NCBI GenBank assembly: GCA_001465115.1
Contig: CP013614.1
Coordinates: 3,782,001 to 3,846,000 of the forward strand
DNA from: Enterococcus silesiacus
GTDB taxonomy: Bacteria > Bacillota > Bacilli > Lactobacillales > Enterococcaceae
Direction: 5' to 3'
Length of the DNA: 64,000 nt
In this document: positions 55,053-63,280 of the stretch, piece after piece
How the letters are laid out: each line of letters begins with the position of its first letter
How positions within the stretch are numbered: the first letter of the stretch is position 1
Position numbers and translations under genes: made by a program
The notes under the pieces: model-generated
Told to the model about the DNA's origin: nothing
What the model saw: only the letters and a program-made list of their open reading frames with translations
The model's database searches: none

Positions 55053-55430
55053 ATGAAATTAGATATGGTTGGAATCATCGTTGAATCGATGGAGCAAACG
55101 ATTCTATTTTATGAGCGTTTAGGTTTTGCAGTCATAGGAGAAAAAGAGGCAGATTATGTAGAGCTTAATAATGATGGCATAAGAATTTCACTCAACACTA
55201 AAAAAATGATCGAAGGAGTTTACGGCTATCAGCCAAAAAATGAAGGGGATAAAATCGAATTAGCTTTTCTGTGTGAATCTCCGGCAGAAATCGATCAATT
55301 GTGCGAGAATATGAAAAACTTTGGGTATGAACTATTTAGAGAACCTTGGACAGCTTTTTGGGGACAGTATTATGCTATTATCAAAGATCCTAACGGGAAT
55401 TTATTGAGTTTATTTTGCGATATTGAGTAA
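55053..55430 (+). CDS. VOC (glyoxalase/bleomycin-resistance fold) protein
   Basis: Start at ATG 55053 with GGAGGAGATTAAT before it; the ATG five codons earlier has no site. 125 aa with two beta-alpha-beta-beta-beta units: MVGIIVESMEQTILFYERLG, then ELAFLCESPAEIDQLCENM, and FWGQYYAIIKDPNGNLLSLF, the standard VOC end. A Glu near the end of the first unit and the C-terminal region could bind metal. The substrate is not readable. Confidence 0.85.
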   Translation: MKLDMVGIIVESMEQTILFYERLGFAVIGEKEADYVELNNDGIRISLNTKKMIEGVYGYQPKNEGDKIELAFLCESPAEIDQLCENMKNFGYELFREPWTAFWGQYYAIIKDPNGNLLSLFCDIE

Positions 55431-55437
55431 CAAGAGA

Positions 55438-55543
55438 GCAGTCTCTCGGAAAAAAGATAAAACATGAATGAGGTAAAAAGCACCTCAGTCATGTTTTCCT
55501 ATTTTTCTGTCAAAGCTTAATGAGCCTGTTCAGCTTTTAAAGT
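55438..55543 (+). repeat. Family A intergenic repeat (A3)
   Basis: TCTCTCGGAAAAAAG, then a nearly perfect hairpin AACATGAATGAGGT / ACCTCAGTCATGTT (13 of 14, loop AAAAAGC, 55461-55495), then TTTTCCTATTTTTCTGTC and GAGCCTGTTCAGCTTTTA. It ends about ten bases before the ribosome site of the next gene, as A2 does before yqhY. Confidence 0.75.
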
Positions 55544-55558
55544 CAGGAGGAGTAAAGT

Positions 55559-55921
55559 ATGGACGAGAAAATTCAGTATTTAAAAAATAACGCTCAACAA
55601 TGGCCTGGTGTAACTGTTGTGTATCGGGAAGATTGGGGTTGTGATTATTTTGCGATCGAGAATAAGTGTTTTTGTATGCTTGGAACGAATAAAGTAGGCG
55701 AAAAAATAATGACAGTCAAAGGCAATCCTGAAGAAAATGAATTGTTGCGGGAGCAGAATCCAGATGTCGTTCCAGGTTATTATGCCAATAAAACACATTG
55801 GAATTCTTTTACACTGGAAAACTCATCATTTACGGAAGAGCAGCTGGCTGCTTTTTTAAAGAAATCTTACGAGCTAGTCTTAAAAAAACAACCGAAAAAA
55901 ATACAAATGAAATACATGTAA
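55559..55921 (+). CDS. MmcQ/YjbR family protein (120 aa)
   Basis: CyaY-like double-wing fold: WGCDYFAIENKCFCMLGTNK, MTVKGNPEENELLREQNPDV, VPGYYANKTHWNSFTLENSS and a C-terminal helix (AAFLKKSYELVLKKQPKK). These parts, especially PGYYANKxHWN, define the YjbR/MmcQ family, of unknown function, thought to bind DNA. GTCAGGAGGAGTAAAGT precedes the ATG. Terminated by a bidirectional hairpin. Confidence 0.9.
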   Translation: MDEKIQYLKNNAQQWPGVTVVYREDWGCDYFAIENKCFCMLGTNKVGEKIMTVKGNPEENELLREQNPDVVPGYYANKTHWNSFTLENSSFTEEQLAAFLKKSYELVLKKQPKKIQMKYM

Positions 55922-55929
55922 TCAAAGCT

Positions 55930-55971
55930 AAAAACGCCACTTTATGAAAGACGTAAAGTGACGTTTTTTAA
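55930..55971. terminator. Bidirectional terminator between YjbR and traX-like genes
   Basis: AAAAACGCCACTTTA / TAAAGTGACGTTTTTT, 14 of 15 pairs, loop of nine; A/T runs on both sides. Confidence 0.85.
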
Positions 55972-55973
55972 GG

Positions 55974-56720
55974 TTATGCATGATTTAAATAGAAATTAAC
56001 CAATGTGATGATCCACAGATGTGCTGGATAAAATACATAGAATAAATATTTAAAGAACGGATTATTGCTCCCTTTCTCACCATTATATAAATGAATAAAA
56101 GGAATGACCGTAATAAATAGAAATTCAGGATTCACTTCAAGTTGCAGCTTAATCATCTCAAAAGAATAATCAGGTAAGCCGAGAATGGGCATTATAAGTA
56201 AAGGGATAGCGAATATGAGATAAGAAATATCTCTTTTTTTCGCGTTATCTCTAAAGAAGTAACTAAGTAACATGAATGGAATCACGACAGAGCCACCTTC
56301 TGCTGGAATCAAACCTAGAAAGCTCACTAAGGCTAAAACGATTGCTAGGATAGTGGCTGCAATTTTTGAGAAAGACGATTTCGCATGCTTTGCAAAGGTA
56401 ATCAGTGTTAAAATAGTCACACCAATAGCCAGTGTTAGAAAAATATTATTGTGGATCTGATACATTGGATCATGGATCATCAGTGTATTAATCAATGTAT
56501 TGCCAAGCAACATGATTGCGGCCCAACTATAAAGACGTAGCAAATAGTTTTTTCGATTCCTAGTATAGTGAAATCCTTCAACTGCCATAAAAGCAAAAAA
56601 GACAGCTACACAACGGGTTAACATATGAATTGGTGTACCAAACTGTGGAGGTAAAAGTGGGACAAGATGGTCAAGCATCATCAAGGCCATCATGATAAGT
56701 TTTAATTGAGTTCCGTTCAT
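55974..56720 (-). CDS. TraX family membrane protein (248 aa)
   Basis: Eight hydrophobic segments. N-terminus MNGTQLKLIMMALMMLDHLV, then RCVAVFFAFMAVEGFHYTRN and LRLYSWAAIMLLGNTLI, which match the TraX family (acyltransferase-like membrane proteins named after an F-plasmid pilin acetylase, but widespread in Firmicute chromosomes). C-terminal YLFYVFYPAHLWII is typical. ATG after AGGAGAATGAG on the minus strand. Its role in enterococci is unknown; no conjugation genes lie near. Confidence 0.87.
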   Translation of the reverse strand: MNGTQLKLIMMALMMLDHLVPLLPPQFGTPIHMLTRCVAVFFAFMAVEGFHYTRNRKNYLLRLYSWAAIMLLGNTLINTLMIHDPMYQIHNNIFLTLAIGVTILTLITFAKHAKSSFSKIAATILAIVLALVSFLGLIPAEGGSVVIPFMLLSYFFRDNAKKRDISYLIFAIPLLIMPILGLPDYSFEMIKLQLEVNPEFLFITVIPFIHLYNGEKGSNNPFFKYLFYVFYPAHLWIITLVNFYLNHA

Positions 56721-56841
56721 CTCATTCTCCTAAATAAATATTTTTTTTACTTTTTACAGTATAAAAAAAATAGCTTTATTTGGCGTGGGAATTAACGAAC
56801 AAATGCCTTACAAAAATGACATCAGGAAGTAAGGTGGTTAT

Positions 56842-57246
56842 TTAATAGAGAGATTCATTTTGACTACGATAAAAATCATAAATCGATTTTGCATAAATAT
56901 AAGGAATGAATTCATTTTTAGAAAGCATGTTTAAATACTCTGACTCAGTTACCCAGTTCATTTCACTGACTTCTTCTTGTAAATTAAGGTCTTCAAGCGC
57001 TACGTTCTTTGTAATAAAATAGATTTCATTCCAACCTTCTTCAAACGACACGGTTAAACGACTAGGTATATCTCTCAAATCAATCAAAAGACCAGTTTCT
57101 TCAAGCAGTTCCCGTTCAGCTGCTTGAAATAACTCTTCTCCTTTACTAACAACTCCACTAGCATTATAATCCCAGCGGTTTGCCCACATTTTTTTTGTTG
57201 ATTGACGTTTTTTGTTTTTTTGAAGTGTAAATATCCATATATTCCA
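56842..57246 (-). pseudogene. Nudix hydrolase, frameshifted and internally deleted
   Basis: The remaining open part (57189-56842) starts MWANRWDYNASGVVSKGEEL and has a complete Nudix box G-x5-E-x7-RELLEETGL. It lacks the N-terminal strands. On the same strand, ATG at 57246 with GAGGT eight bases before it opens a frame reading MEYMDIYTSKKQKT, which looks like the usual Nudix start, but this frame meets the later part out of register at a run of eight A (57190-57197). By comparison with typical proteins about 40 residues between the two are also gone. I read this as a decayed gene; the long A-run could also vary in length. Confidence 0.65.
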
Positions 57247-57292
57247 TTTTAATTGACCTCGATTGATCTTTAGTTTCAGTCACATAATTAAG

Positions 57293-58117
57293 CTATTCGT
57301 TTCCTAACGGGCTGCGGGGACGCCCCATAGATAAATGTTCTTTATCTGATATTTCTTTCTTTAAACAAACTAACAGACTATCCTTCAATAATTTATCCAG
57401 TTCATTTTGGTGAGCAAAATCTTGATTTAAACCGTTTAAAAGTGATGTAAACCATTTTTCTATTTCTAAGGGATATAAATTACCGGCTATCGAAGACAAT
57501 CGGTTGAAGCCTAGATCGATTTTTTCTTTTAGATCAACCTCACCACCAGCATAGATATAAATATTTTTGGTGATGCCATTCAAGTCACGAATACGAGTAT
57601 GATCCCCAGCTTCTTTTAGACCAATGATATTCGCCTTTTGTAAAAGCTCTAGCAGTGAATCTGTGGATAGATTAAATCCAGTTCGCATTGGATTATTGTA
57701 GATAATAATAGGCTTATCAAGGGTTTGAGAAATTTTTTCTACATAAATAACTGCTTCTTTTTGACTCGGCAAAATATAAGGAGGAAAGCCTAATAAAACG
57801 CCTGAAATTTTAGTAGAAGAGTTGATATTCTCCGCTAAAAGTATAGCTTCCTTTTGACGAATGCTCGCTACACCAAAGATAATTTCAAAGTCATTTTTGA
57901 TCCTTGCTTCTTTTTCGATAGCGTTCAAAATCGATATTTTTTCTTGTAAGGTCAAGCTATGTTGCTCTCCAGTTGATCCACAAACTAAAACGGAACGGAC
58001 GCCGAGATCTTGTAAATAGAGGATATGGTTGATTGTATCTTGTATGTTTAATGCTTCATCGCTATAAAATGCAGTTGGAACAGCAATGTGATAATCATTT
58101 ATTAAGTTATAGTTCAT
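57293..58117 (-). CDS. DapA-family aldolase (dihydrodipicolinate synthase/N-acetylneuraminate lyase type)
   Basis: 274 aa, TIM barrel. Marks of the family: IAVPTAFYSDEALNIQDTIN, VLVCGSTGEQHSLTLQEK, IIIYNNPMRTGFNLS (with the catalytic Tyr) and NIIGLKEAGDHTRIRDLN (with the Schiff-base Lys). Slightly shorter than usual (about 290-300). No lysine or sialic acid genes lie beside it, so the substrate is unclear. Start ATG 58117. Lies upstream of the broken Nudix gene on the same strand. Confidence 0.88.
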   Translation of the reverse strand: MNYNLINDYHIAVPTAFYSDEALNIQDTINHILYLQDLGVRSVLVCGSTGEQHSLTLQEKISILNAIEKEARIKNDFEIIFGVASIRQKEAILLAENINSSTKISGVLLGFPPYILPSQKEAVIYVEKISQTLDKPIIIYNNPMRTGFNLSTDSLLELLQKANIIGLKEAGDHTRIRDLNGITKNIYIYAGGEVDLKEKIDLGFNRLSSIAGNLYPLEIEKWFTSLLNGLNQDFAHQNELDKLLKDSLLVCLKKEISDKEHLSMGRPRSPLGNE

Positions 58118-58346
58118 GAATACACCTTACTTTTTAGTATCTAACGAAAATAGTGTAACAAAAGAACGGATACTTAGACAATCTTATTTCTATAAATTTT
58201 ACGTTAGGTATCTTGAAGTAAAGTAGAGCGACCTAGTTTATGTTGTAGCATGTTTAGATAATTATGTAGGATAGGCTATTTCCTTTATTTTTGAGTTATG
58301 ATAAGCTTGAATAAGGGTTGAATAATTATTTACTAAAGGAGAAAAA
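58118..58346. other. Divergent intergenic region
   Basis: AT-rich, no gene. It must hold promoters for the aldolase (minus) and lipoprotein (plus) genes, but I cannot fix their boxes. ACTAAAGGAG serves the lipoprotein start. Confidence 0.4.
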
Positions 58347-59015
58347 ATGAAAAAAACTGTATTATTTTGTGGGTTGTTTATGCTATTGATGAGTGGCTGC
58401 GCAACGAGAAATACCTCTGATTCAGCATCTGACAGCACATCAACAGAGACGAGTATATCCAGCAGCACCACCGAGAGCACAACAAAAGAAACTGTAACAA
58501 AGAAAACCACAACCAAGAAAACATCTGAGCCGTCTAGCACGAGCGAAAGCAGCCAGAAAAAAGAAGTGAAGAAAACGGAAGTAGACGAGCACCTATTTGT
58601 ACCAAACCCAGAAGAAGATGATGAAGAAGTTAGCTACCAATCATCAGGTGAAGGTAATATATCCGCTTTTGTTCCAGATTATTCACAATATAATAAAGAG
58701 CAAGTAATCAGTAAATTAGGCGAACCAAGTCAGGTAATTACAGATGTAGCGGTGATTCGAGAACGACTTGAAGGCGGTGAATGGGACCTGATCAAAGCCC
58801 AATTTGATCTAGGTAAATTAACGGGAGATCAAGCAAAAGCATTTATGTTTGCAACAGCGGATCTATCTCTGGCGGCTGCAATTAGCATGGAGCTTGAGTT
58901 GCTAGTGTATGAAGATCAAAATAAACCCAATGTGTATTTATCTGAAAATCAAGTGAAGTTCATTACACCCATGACGGATTATATTGAATTTATTGGGAAG
59001 ATAAGCGCCATATAA
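58347..59015 (+). CDS. Predicted lipoprotein with Ser/Thr-rich linker (222 aa)
   Basis: Lipoprotein signal peptide MKKTVLFCGLFMLLMSGC with Cys18 as lipid site. Residues 20-75 are a low-complexity Ser/Thr/Lys/Glu linker that would span the wall. The C-terminal domain (100-222) has SAFVPDYSQYNKEQVISKLG and helical DLIKAQFDLGKLTGDQAKAF, resembling uncharacterised DUF4947-type lipoprotein domains. Function unknown. A strong terminator follows. Confidence 0.85.
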   Translation: MKKTVLFCGLFMLLMSGCATRNTSDSASDSTSTETSISSSTTESTTKETVTKKTTTKKTSEPSSTSESSQKKEVKKTEVDEHLFVPNPEEDDEEVSYQSSGEGNISAFVPDYSQYNKEQVISKLGEPSQVITDVAVIRERLEGGEWDLIKAQFDLGKLTGDQAKAFMFATADLSLAAAISMELELLVYEDQNKPNVYLSENQVKFITPMTDYIEFIGKISAI

Positions 59016-59026
59016 TGTAACAAGGT

Positions 59027-59070
59027 GATGCTGTGATGTGACTCATAGAGTGATATCACAGCATCTTTTT
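59027..59070 (+). terminator. Terminator of the lipoprotein gene
   Basis: GATGCTGTGATGT / ATATCACAGCATC with one G-T pair and a loop of 13, followed by five T. Confidence 0.85.
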
Positions 59071-59147
59071 ATGTTCCCAGACTAATTGCCTAGATCAAAA
59101 AAATATGCTACAAAGTAATAAACGCTAAAAGAAAGAAGGATACTTTT

Positions 59148-59615
59148 ATGAAAAATGATATTTGGTGTGAATACAAAACAGAGTCACCTATAATTTTGCC
59201 AAAAGAACATCAAGAAAAAATTAAAATCATACAATTTTTTGTGGAAAATGGTCTCCTGAAAATAGGTGAAACAAGTTACCCCATTGTCTACGGTGATCTA
59301 TATTTTATAGATGCTCAGCAAAGCTATTGTATTGAAGAAGTGGAAGAAGAGTTAGTTCAAAGTACAATCATGATTTCAACAGAAATGGCAACAAAGTTAG
59401 CAAAAAGTCTTGATTTTGAAGTTGAATATCATAGAATCTTTGAAAAAAACGGCCATTTTCATGTTGCTTCTCCTCACTACAAAGCAATCGATAAACGTTT
59501 TAAAGAGGCCTATAGTGTGTTTAAAGCGGATAAACCGCTAAGAAAGGCTTTATTTGTTTCACGAGTGATTGAATTGCTCAATTATGCTGTTGTCACTTTA
59601 GAAAAAAGTAAATAG
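59148..59615 (+). CDS. Unknown cupin-like protein, AraC-sensor type without DNA-binding domain (155 aa)
   Basis: Not assigned to a named family. Residues 28-80 have a cupin-like strand pattern (KIIQFFVENGLLKIGETSYP; YGDLYFIDAQQSYCIEE) similar to the N-terminal sensor part of AraC regulators, followed by helices (YKAIDKRFKEAYSVFKADKP) but no helix-turn-helix. It could be a stand-alone ligand-binding protein or a shortened regulator. ATG after AAAGAAGGATACTTTT. It lies between a lipoprotein gene and a MerR-type gene, with no clear functional link. Confidence 0.65.
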   Translation: MKNDIWCEYKTESPIILPKEHQEKIKIIQFFVENGLLKIGETSYPIVYGDLYFIDAQQSYCIEEVEEELVQSTIMISTEMATKLAKSLDFEVEYHRIFEKNGHFHVASPHYKAIDKRFKEAYSVFKADKPLRKALFVSRVIELLNYAVVTLEKSK

Positions 59616-59687
59616 AAAAGGTAAAACAATTGTTGACTCTCCCCTTACTGGAAGCTATATGATAAGAATGTCTCGAGACAACGAATA

Positions 59688-59935
59688 AAGTATCTAGCTT
59701 CGCGGGCTAGGTCTTCAGGAAAAAGAGTGAAACGAGTTTTTCAGCTTGTAACATTATCTAGCAACACGAGCTAGCCACTGCATTGCGCTTTGATCTCAAC
59801 AATTCCTAAGAGCTAAAAGCTCAAAGGATTGAAGGCTTCGGAAAAAAGGTAAAAATAGATTGTGGAAAGAATACTACCCTCGATTTAGCCTATTTTTCTG
59901 TCAAGGCTGAACGAGTTCAGTATGCATTTAAATTT
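59688..59935 (+). repeat. Composite of family A repeats enclosing a partial family B unit (A4)
   Basis: TATCTAGCTTCGCGGGCTAG starts an A element at 59689. A second A-like start (ATTATCTAGCAACACGAGCTAGC) is near 59753. Then 59776-59835 is a family B fragment (CACTGCATTGCGCTTTGATC, CTAAGAGCTAAAAGCTC, GGATTGAAGG). After it the A core returns (TTCGGAAAAAAGG ... CCTATTTTTCTGTCAAGGCTGAACGAG). It ends a few bases before the ribosome site AGGAGG of the MerR gene. No coding frame. Confidence 0.75.
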
Positions 59936-59946
59936 AGGAGGTAATT

Positions 59947-60747
59947 ATGCTATCGATTGGTGATTTTTCAAAGGTTTCACAAGTTTCACCTAAAACGCTT
60001 CGTTACTATGATGAAATCAATCTACTGAAGCCAAATTTTATAGATGCTCAAAGTGGTTATCGATATTATGATGTTAGACAACTTGAAACAATTCTTTTGA
60101 TCAAGCGTTTAAAAGAGTATACATTTTCTTTAGATGAAATCAAGCAGGTCCTTGAAAGTGAGCAAGATCAAGCATTACTTCAACTAACGATCAATAAGAA
60201 AAAAGCCGAAATCTCACAGAAAATGCATAATTATTCCCTATTGCTGAAGCGGATCACTGATGATTTAACAACACTAGAAGGGGGAAATAAACTAATGTCT
60301 TATCTAAATGAAATCGAAGTTAAACTTGCTGAGGTCCCTGAAATGAATATTTTATACCTTAGAAAACAAATGAATATAAATGAGTATGGAAAATATATAG
60401 GAGAATTATTTGGACGCCTGACTGTAGAAAAATTCACGCCAACGGGAGCCCCACTAACAATTTATCATAGTCCAGATTTTAATCCTGAAAATAGTGATAT
60501 GGAACTCGCTGTTCCTATTGCAGAACAAAATGAACAAACAAGAATTTTTCCAGCAACTCTCTGTGCTATGTCTACGTATACTGGACCGTACACAGAATTG
60601 TCTTCAGTGTACAGTAAGATTTTAAAATGGATAGAGGAACAAGGATATACAATGAACGGGGCACCATTTGAAATTTATCAAACCGATCCAAACACTACAG
60701 ACCCTGAGAAGAATGTTGTGGAGATTTATTTTCCAGTAACACTTTGA
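59947..60747 (+). CDS. MerR-family regulator with GyrI-like effector domain (BmrR type)
   Basis: 266 aa. MerR helix-turn-helix and wing 1-70 (MLSIGDFSKVSQVSPKTLRY; YDEINLLKP; SGYRYYDVRQLETILLIKRL), a dimer coiled coil 75-115, and a GyrI-like/SHV domain 118-266 (VPEMNILYLRKQMNINEYGK; GPYTELSSVYSKILKWIEEQ). BmrR-like regulators bind bulky cations and drugs and activate exporters; no exporter lies beside this one. The ribosome site AGGAGGTAATT directly follows a repeat element. Confidence 0.9.
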   Translation: MLSIGDFSKVSQVSPKTLRYYDEINLLKPNFIDAQSGYRYYDVRQLETILLIKRLKEYTFSLDEIKQVLESEQDQALLQLTINKKKAEISQKMHNYSLLLKRITDDLTTLEGGNKLMSYLNEIEVKLAEVPEMNILYLRKQMNINEYGKYIGELFGRLTVEKFTPTGAPLTIYHSPDFNPENSDMELAVPIAEQNEQTRIFPATLCAMSTYTGPYTELSSVYSKILKWIEEQGYTMNGAPFEIYQTDPNTTDPEKNVVEIYFPVTL

Positions 60748-60773
60748 GTAAAACAAAATAAGTAATATCTTTT

Positions 60774-60819
60774 AACAGCAATTCGTCAGATAATTTTTCT
60801 GCAGGGTTGCTGTTTTTTT
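60774..60819 (+). terminator. Terminator of the MerR-type gene
   Basis: AACAGCAA ... CAGA/TCTG ... TTGCTGTT with seven T at 60813-60819. Confidence 0.8.
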
Positions 60820-61094
60820 ATTTATAAGTATCAAAAAAAGGTTTAAAATAGGGCTTGAGAATTATTTTAATAGGATTTATGCTATATTTGAGATTAAAAG
60901 ACAATATCAACCGCTTTTTTCCAGCTGCTATTTCGTATGGTATACTCTGTCTCCTTTTTAATGAATAATCAGAGTAAACATGATTCTGACAAGAAAAAGA
61001 TTTCCTCTAGTGCGCAATATGAAATTTCCATAAAACTATTGACTATATTTGTTTTTCGTGATAAATTGTTTAGAAATATATGAGAATTAAATGA

Positions 61095-61392
61095 AAAAAC
61101 GATGATCAGAAGAGTAGATGAAACGATTCGCTTTAGAGAGTTTCCGGTTGCTGCAAGGAAATAACGAACCAGCATCGAACACGCCTGTAAGTTGTTTTTT
61201 TGAACGAAGAAGGTCAGCGTAGCAAAATTTATGCGCTTGCTAAATTCAGTAGGAAAAATCGGAGAGTCCGTTATCACTCCTTAGTTTATCTAACTAACAG
61301 AGGCTTTTACTGTGAAGTAAAAGCAAATCTGAGGTGGGACCACGTGAAAAATTTCTCGTCCTCTTGGCTTATTTGCCAAGGGGACGTTTTTT
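61095..61392 (+). promoter_or_regulatory. T-box riboswitch of the histidine operon (CAC specifier)
   Basis: Stem I carries the usual leader parts: AGAGAG TTTCCGGTTGCTG (61135-61153) and then GAA-CAC-GCC with the His specifier CAC at 61180-61182. The T-box GAGGTGGGACCACG is at 61331-61344. The terminator CGTCCTCTTGGC / GCCAAGGGGACG (12 pairs) with six U ends at 61392. Uncharged tRNA-His should stop termination and open hisZGD. The short open frame from 61200 lies within this RNA and is not a gene. Confidence 0.9.
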
Positions 61393-61451
61393 ATTTGTTA
61401 GTGGAGATTACTATTTAGCTTTTTCAGCTTTTAACTTTAGGAGGGAACGTA

Positions 61452-62642
61452 ATGAAATGGAATCGTAGTTTACCGTCAGGAACAAAAGACAAGTTATTTC
61501 GGGAAGCAAATGGTGCGTATCAACTAGAAAAACAAGTCAATGATATCGTAAAAAAAAGAGGATATCAACGCATTGATACACCTGTGATCGAGTTTGAAGA
61601 TGTGTTTTACACTGAAGAAAAAAATGAAAAAGAATTGTATCGTTTTTTCGACAAACAGGGGCGCCTACTTGTGTTAAGACCTGATATGACAATGCCGATT
61701 GGTCGTGTGATTGCAACGACCGGTATTTCGCCACCGCTTAAATTATCTTATAGTGGCAAAGTGTTTCGCTCAAATGATGACATGCTAGGAGAACAAAATG
61801 AACTGACCCAAGCTGGCATTGAATTAGTTGGGTACTCTTCTTTAAAAGCGGAAGTTGAATGTATTACTTGTGCTGTCGAAATTTTGGAAGAACTAACTAT
61901 CCCCAATTTTCATTTTGAATTAGGGCATGCTCAAATTTTTCGTTTGATTGTGCTGTCACTTGGTTTAGATGAAGTGGCAAAGACAGAACTTGAAAATTAT
62001 TTTAATCATAAAAGCTTAACAGATCTCAAACAATTTGTAGAGAGGTATCCAAGTGAGTTAGATGCATTTATCTGTGCAGTTCCAAAGCTATTTGGAGAAG
62101 CCGATGAGGTGCTTCCAATTGCCAAAAGTCTTTTGCCAAAGGAGTCAAAAATTATACAGGTCATCGATGAATTGGAAAAGTTAATGGGGATTGTTAAGTC
62201 ATACCATCAAAACATTTCATTGACTGTAGATTTGGGATTGGTTGCTTTGATGGATTATTATACCGGTATTTTGTTTAGTGGCTATGCTGATTTAGTTCCA
62301 GATATTTTCTTGCGAGGTGGACGTTATGACCATTTGGCAGAACAATTTGGACATCCGGTGATTCCAGCAGTTGGATTAGGCATTAATTTGGATACGCTGG
62401 TTGCATTGCAATATCAACTCAATAATCTGGCTTCGTTAGACCAACCAACGACATTAGTCCACAGCTCTTTAACACAACTTGCAAAAGCAGAAGCACTAGT
62501 AAAAGAGCATCCTGATTATCAATTATCACTATTTGAAACATTAGACGAAGCACTAAAATATGGAGAAAAATGGCAGTATCAGCAGATTATCGAGGTAACG
62601 CAAGATAAAATTCAAGTGATAAAGGTAGGTGATCCAACTTGA
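61452..62642 (+). CDS. hisZ: ATP phosphoribosyltransferase regulatory subunit HisZ
   Basis: 396 aa, a HisRS-like paralogue. Marks: [65 protein letters not shown] and [20 protein letters not shown]. The second His-A-like motif (A-x-R-Y-D) is present but the protein lacks the tRNA anticodon domain of a true HisRS. It forms a hetero-octamer with the short HisG encoded next. ATG after TTAGGAGGGAACGTA. Confidence 0.95.
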   Translation: MKWNRSLPSGTKDKLFREANGAYQLEKQVNDIVKKRGYQRIDTPVIEFEDVFYTEEKNEKELYRFFDKQGRLLVLRPDMTMPIGRVIATTGISPPLKLSYSGKVFRSNDDMLGEQNELTQAGIELVGYSSLKAEVECITCAVEILEELTIPNFHFELGHAQIFRLIVLSLGLDEVAKTELENYFNHKSLTDLKQFVERYPSELDAFICAVPKLFGEADEVLPIAKSLLPKESKIIQVIDELEKLMGIVKSYHQNISLTVDLGLVALMDYYTGILFSGYADLVPDIFLRGGRYDHLAEQFGHPVIPAVGLGINLDTLVALQYQLNNLASLDQPTTLVHSSLTQLAKAEALVKEHPDYQLSLFETLDEALKYGEKWQYQQIIEVTQDKIQVIKVGDPT

Positions 62643-63280
62643 CACAACTAACTATTGCGTTGACAAAAGGACGTTTGGAAAAACAAACATTAGCATTATT
62701 TGAGCAAGCTGGAATCGATGTTTCATTTATGCAAGACAAACAACGAAAGCTGATTTTTACTAGTCCTGATCAACGATTTACTTTTCTTTTAGTCAAAGCG
62801 GCGGATGTGACGACGTATGTCCGCCATGGTGTGGCCGATATTGGAATCGTTGGCAAAGATGTCTTGTTTGAGCATCCATTCGGCTATTATGAAATGCTGG
62901 ATTTAAAGATTGGTACATGTAAATTTTCTGTCGCCTCCACTAAAAATTATCAGCCGGATGATTACAAACGAAAACGCATTGCAACGAAATATCCAACTGT
63001 GGCCTCTGACTATTTCCGTAAAAAAGGTGAAGATGTTGAAATTATTAAAATTGAAGGTTCTGTTGAAATTGCGCCTGTTTTAGGTTTGGCCGATGCGATT
63101 GTCGATATTGTTGAAACAGGAACAACCTTGAAAGAAAATGGCTTAGAAATTTTTGAAGATATTTGTCTGGTTTCAGCTCGGGTCATTGTAAATAAGGCGA
63201 TGTTGAAACGTAAGCGCCAAACAATCTTTGAATTGTTTGATGCATTGGAGTCTGTGATTGAGAAAGGAGCAAAAACATGA
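62639..63280 (+). CDS. hisG: ATP phosphoribosyltransferase, short form HisG
   Basis: 213 aa, the short form without the C-terminal regulatory domain, which therefore needs HisZ. Start TTG at 62639 overlaps the hisZ stop, with AGGTAGGTGAT before it. [74 protein letters not shown] and the PRPP loop [19 protein letters not shown] are in place. First step of histidine synthesis. The last bases overlap hisD. Confidence 0.96.
   Translation: MTQLTIALTKGRLEKQTLALFEQAGIDVSFMQDKQRKLIFTSPDQRFTFLLVKAADVTTYVRHGVADIGIVGKDVLFEHPFGYYEMLDLKIGTCKFSVASTKNYQPDDYKRKRIATKYPTVASDYFRKKGEDVEIIKIEGSVEIAPVLGLADAIVDIVETGTTLKENGLEIFEDICLVSARVIVNKAMLKRKRQTIFELFDALESVIEKGAKT

Noticed and set aside
61200..61418. Open frame of 72 residues inside the his leader
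   Set aside because: It overlaps the T-box and terminator stems and has no ribosome site.
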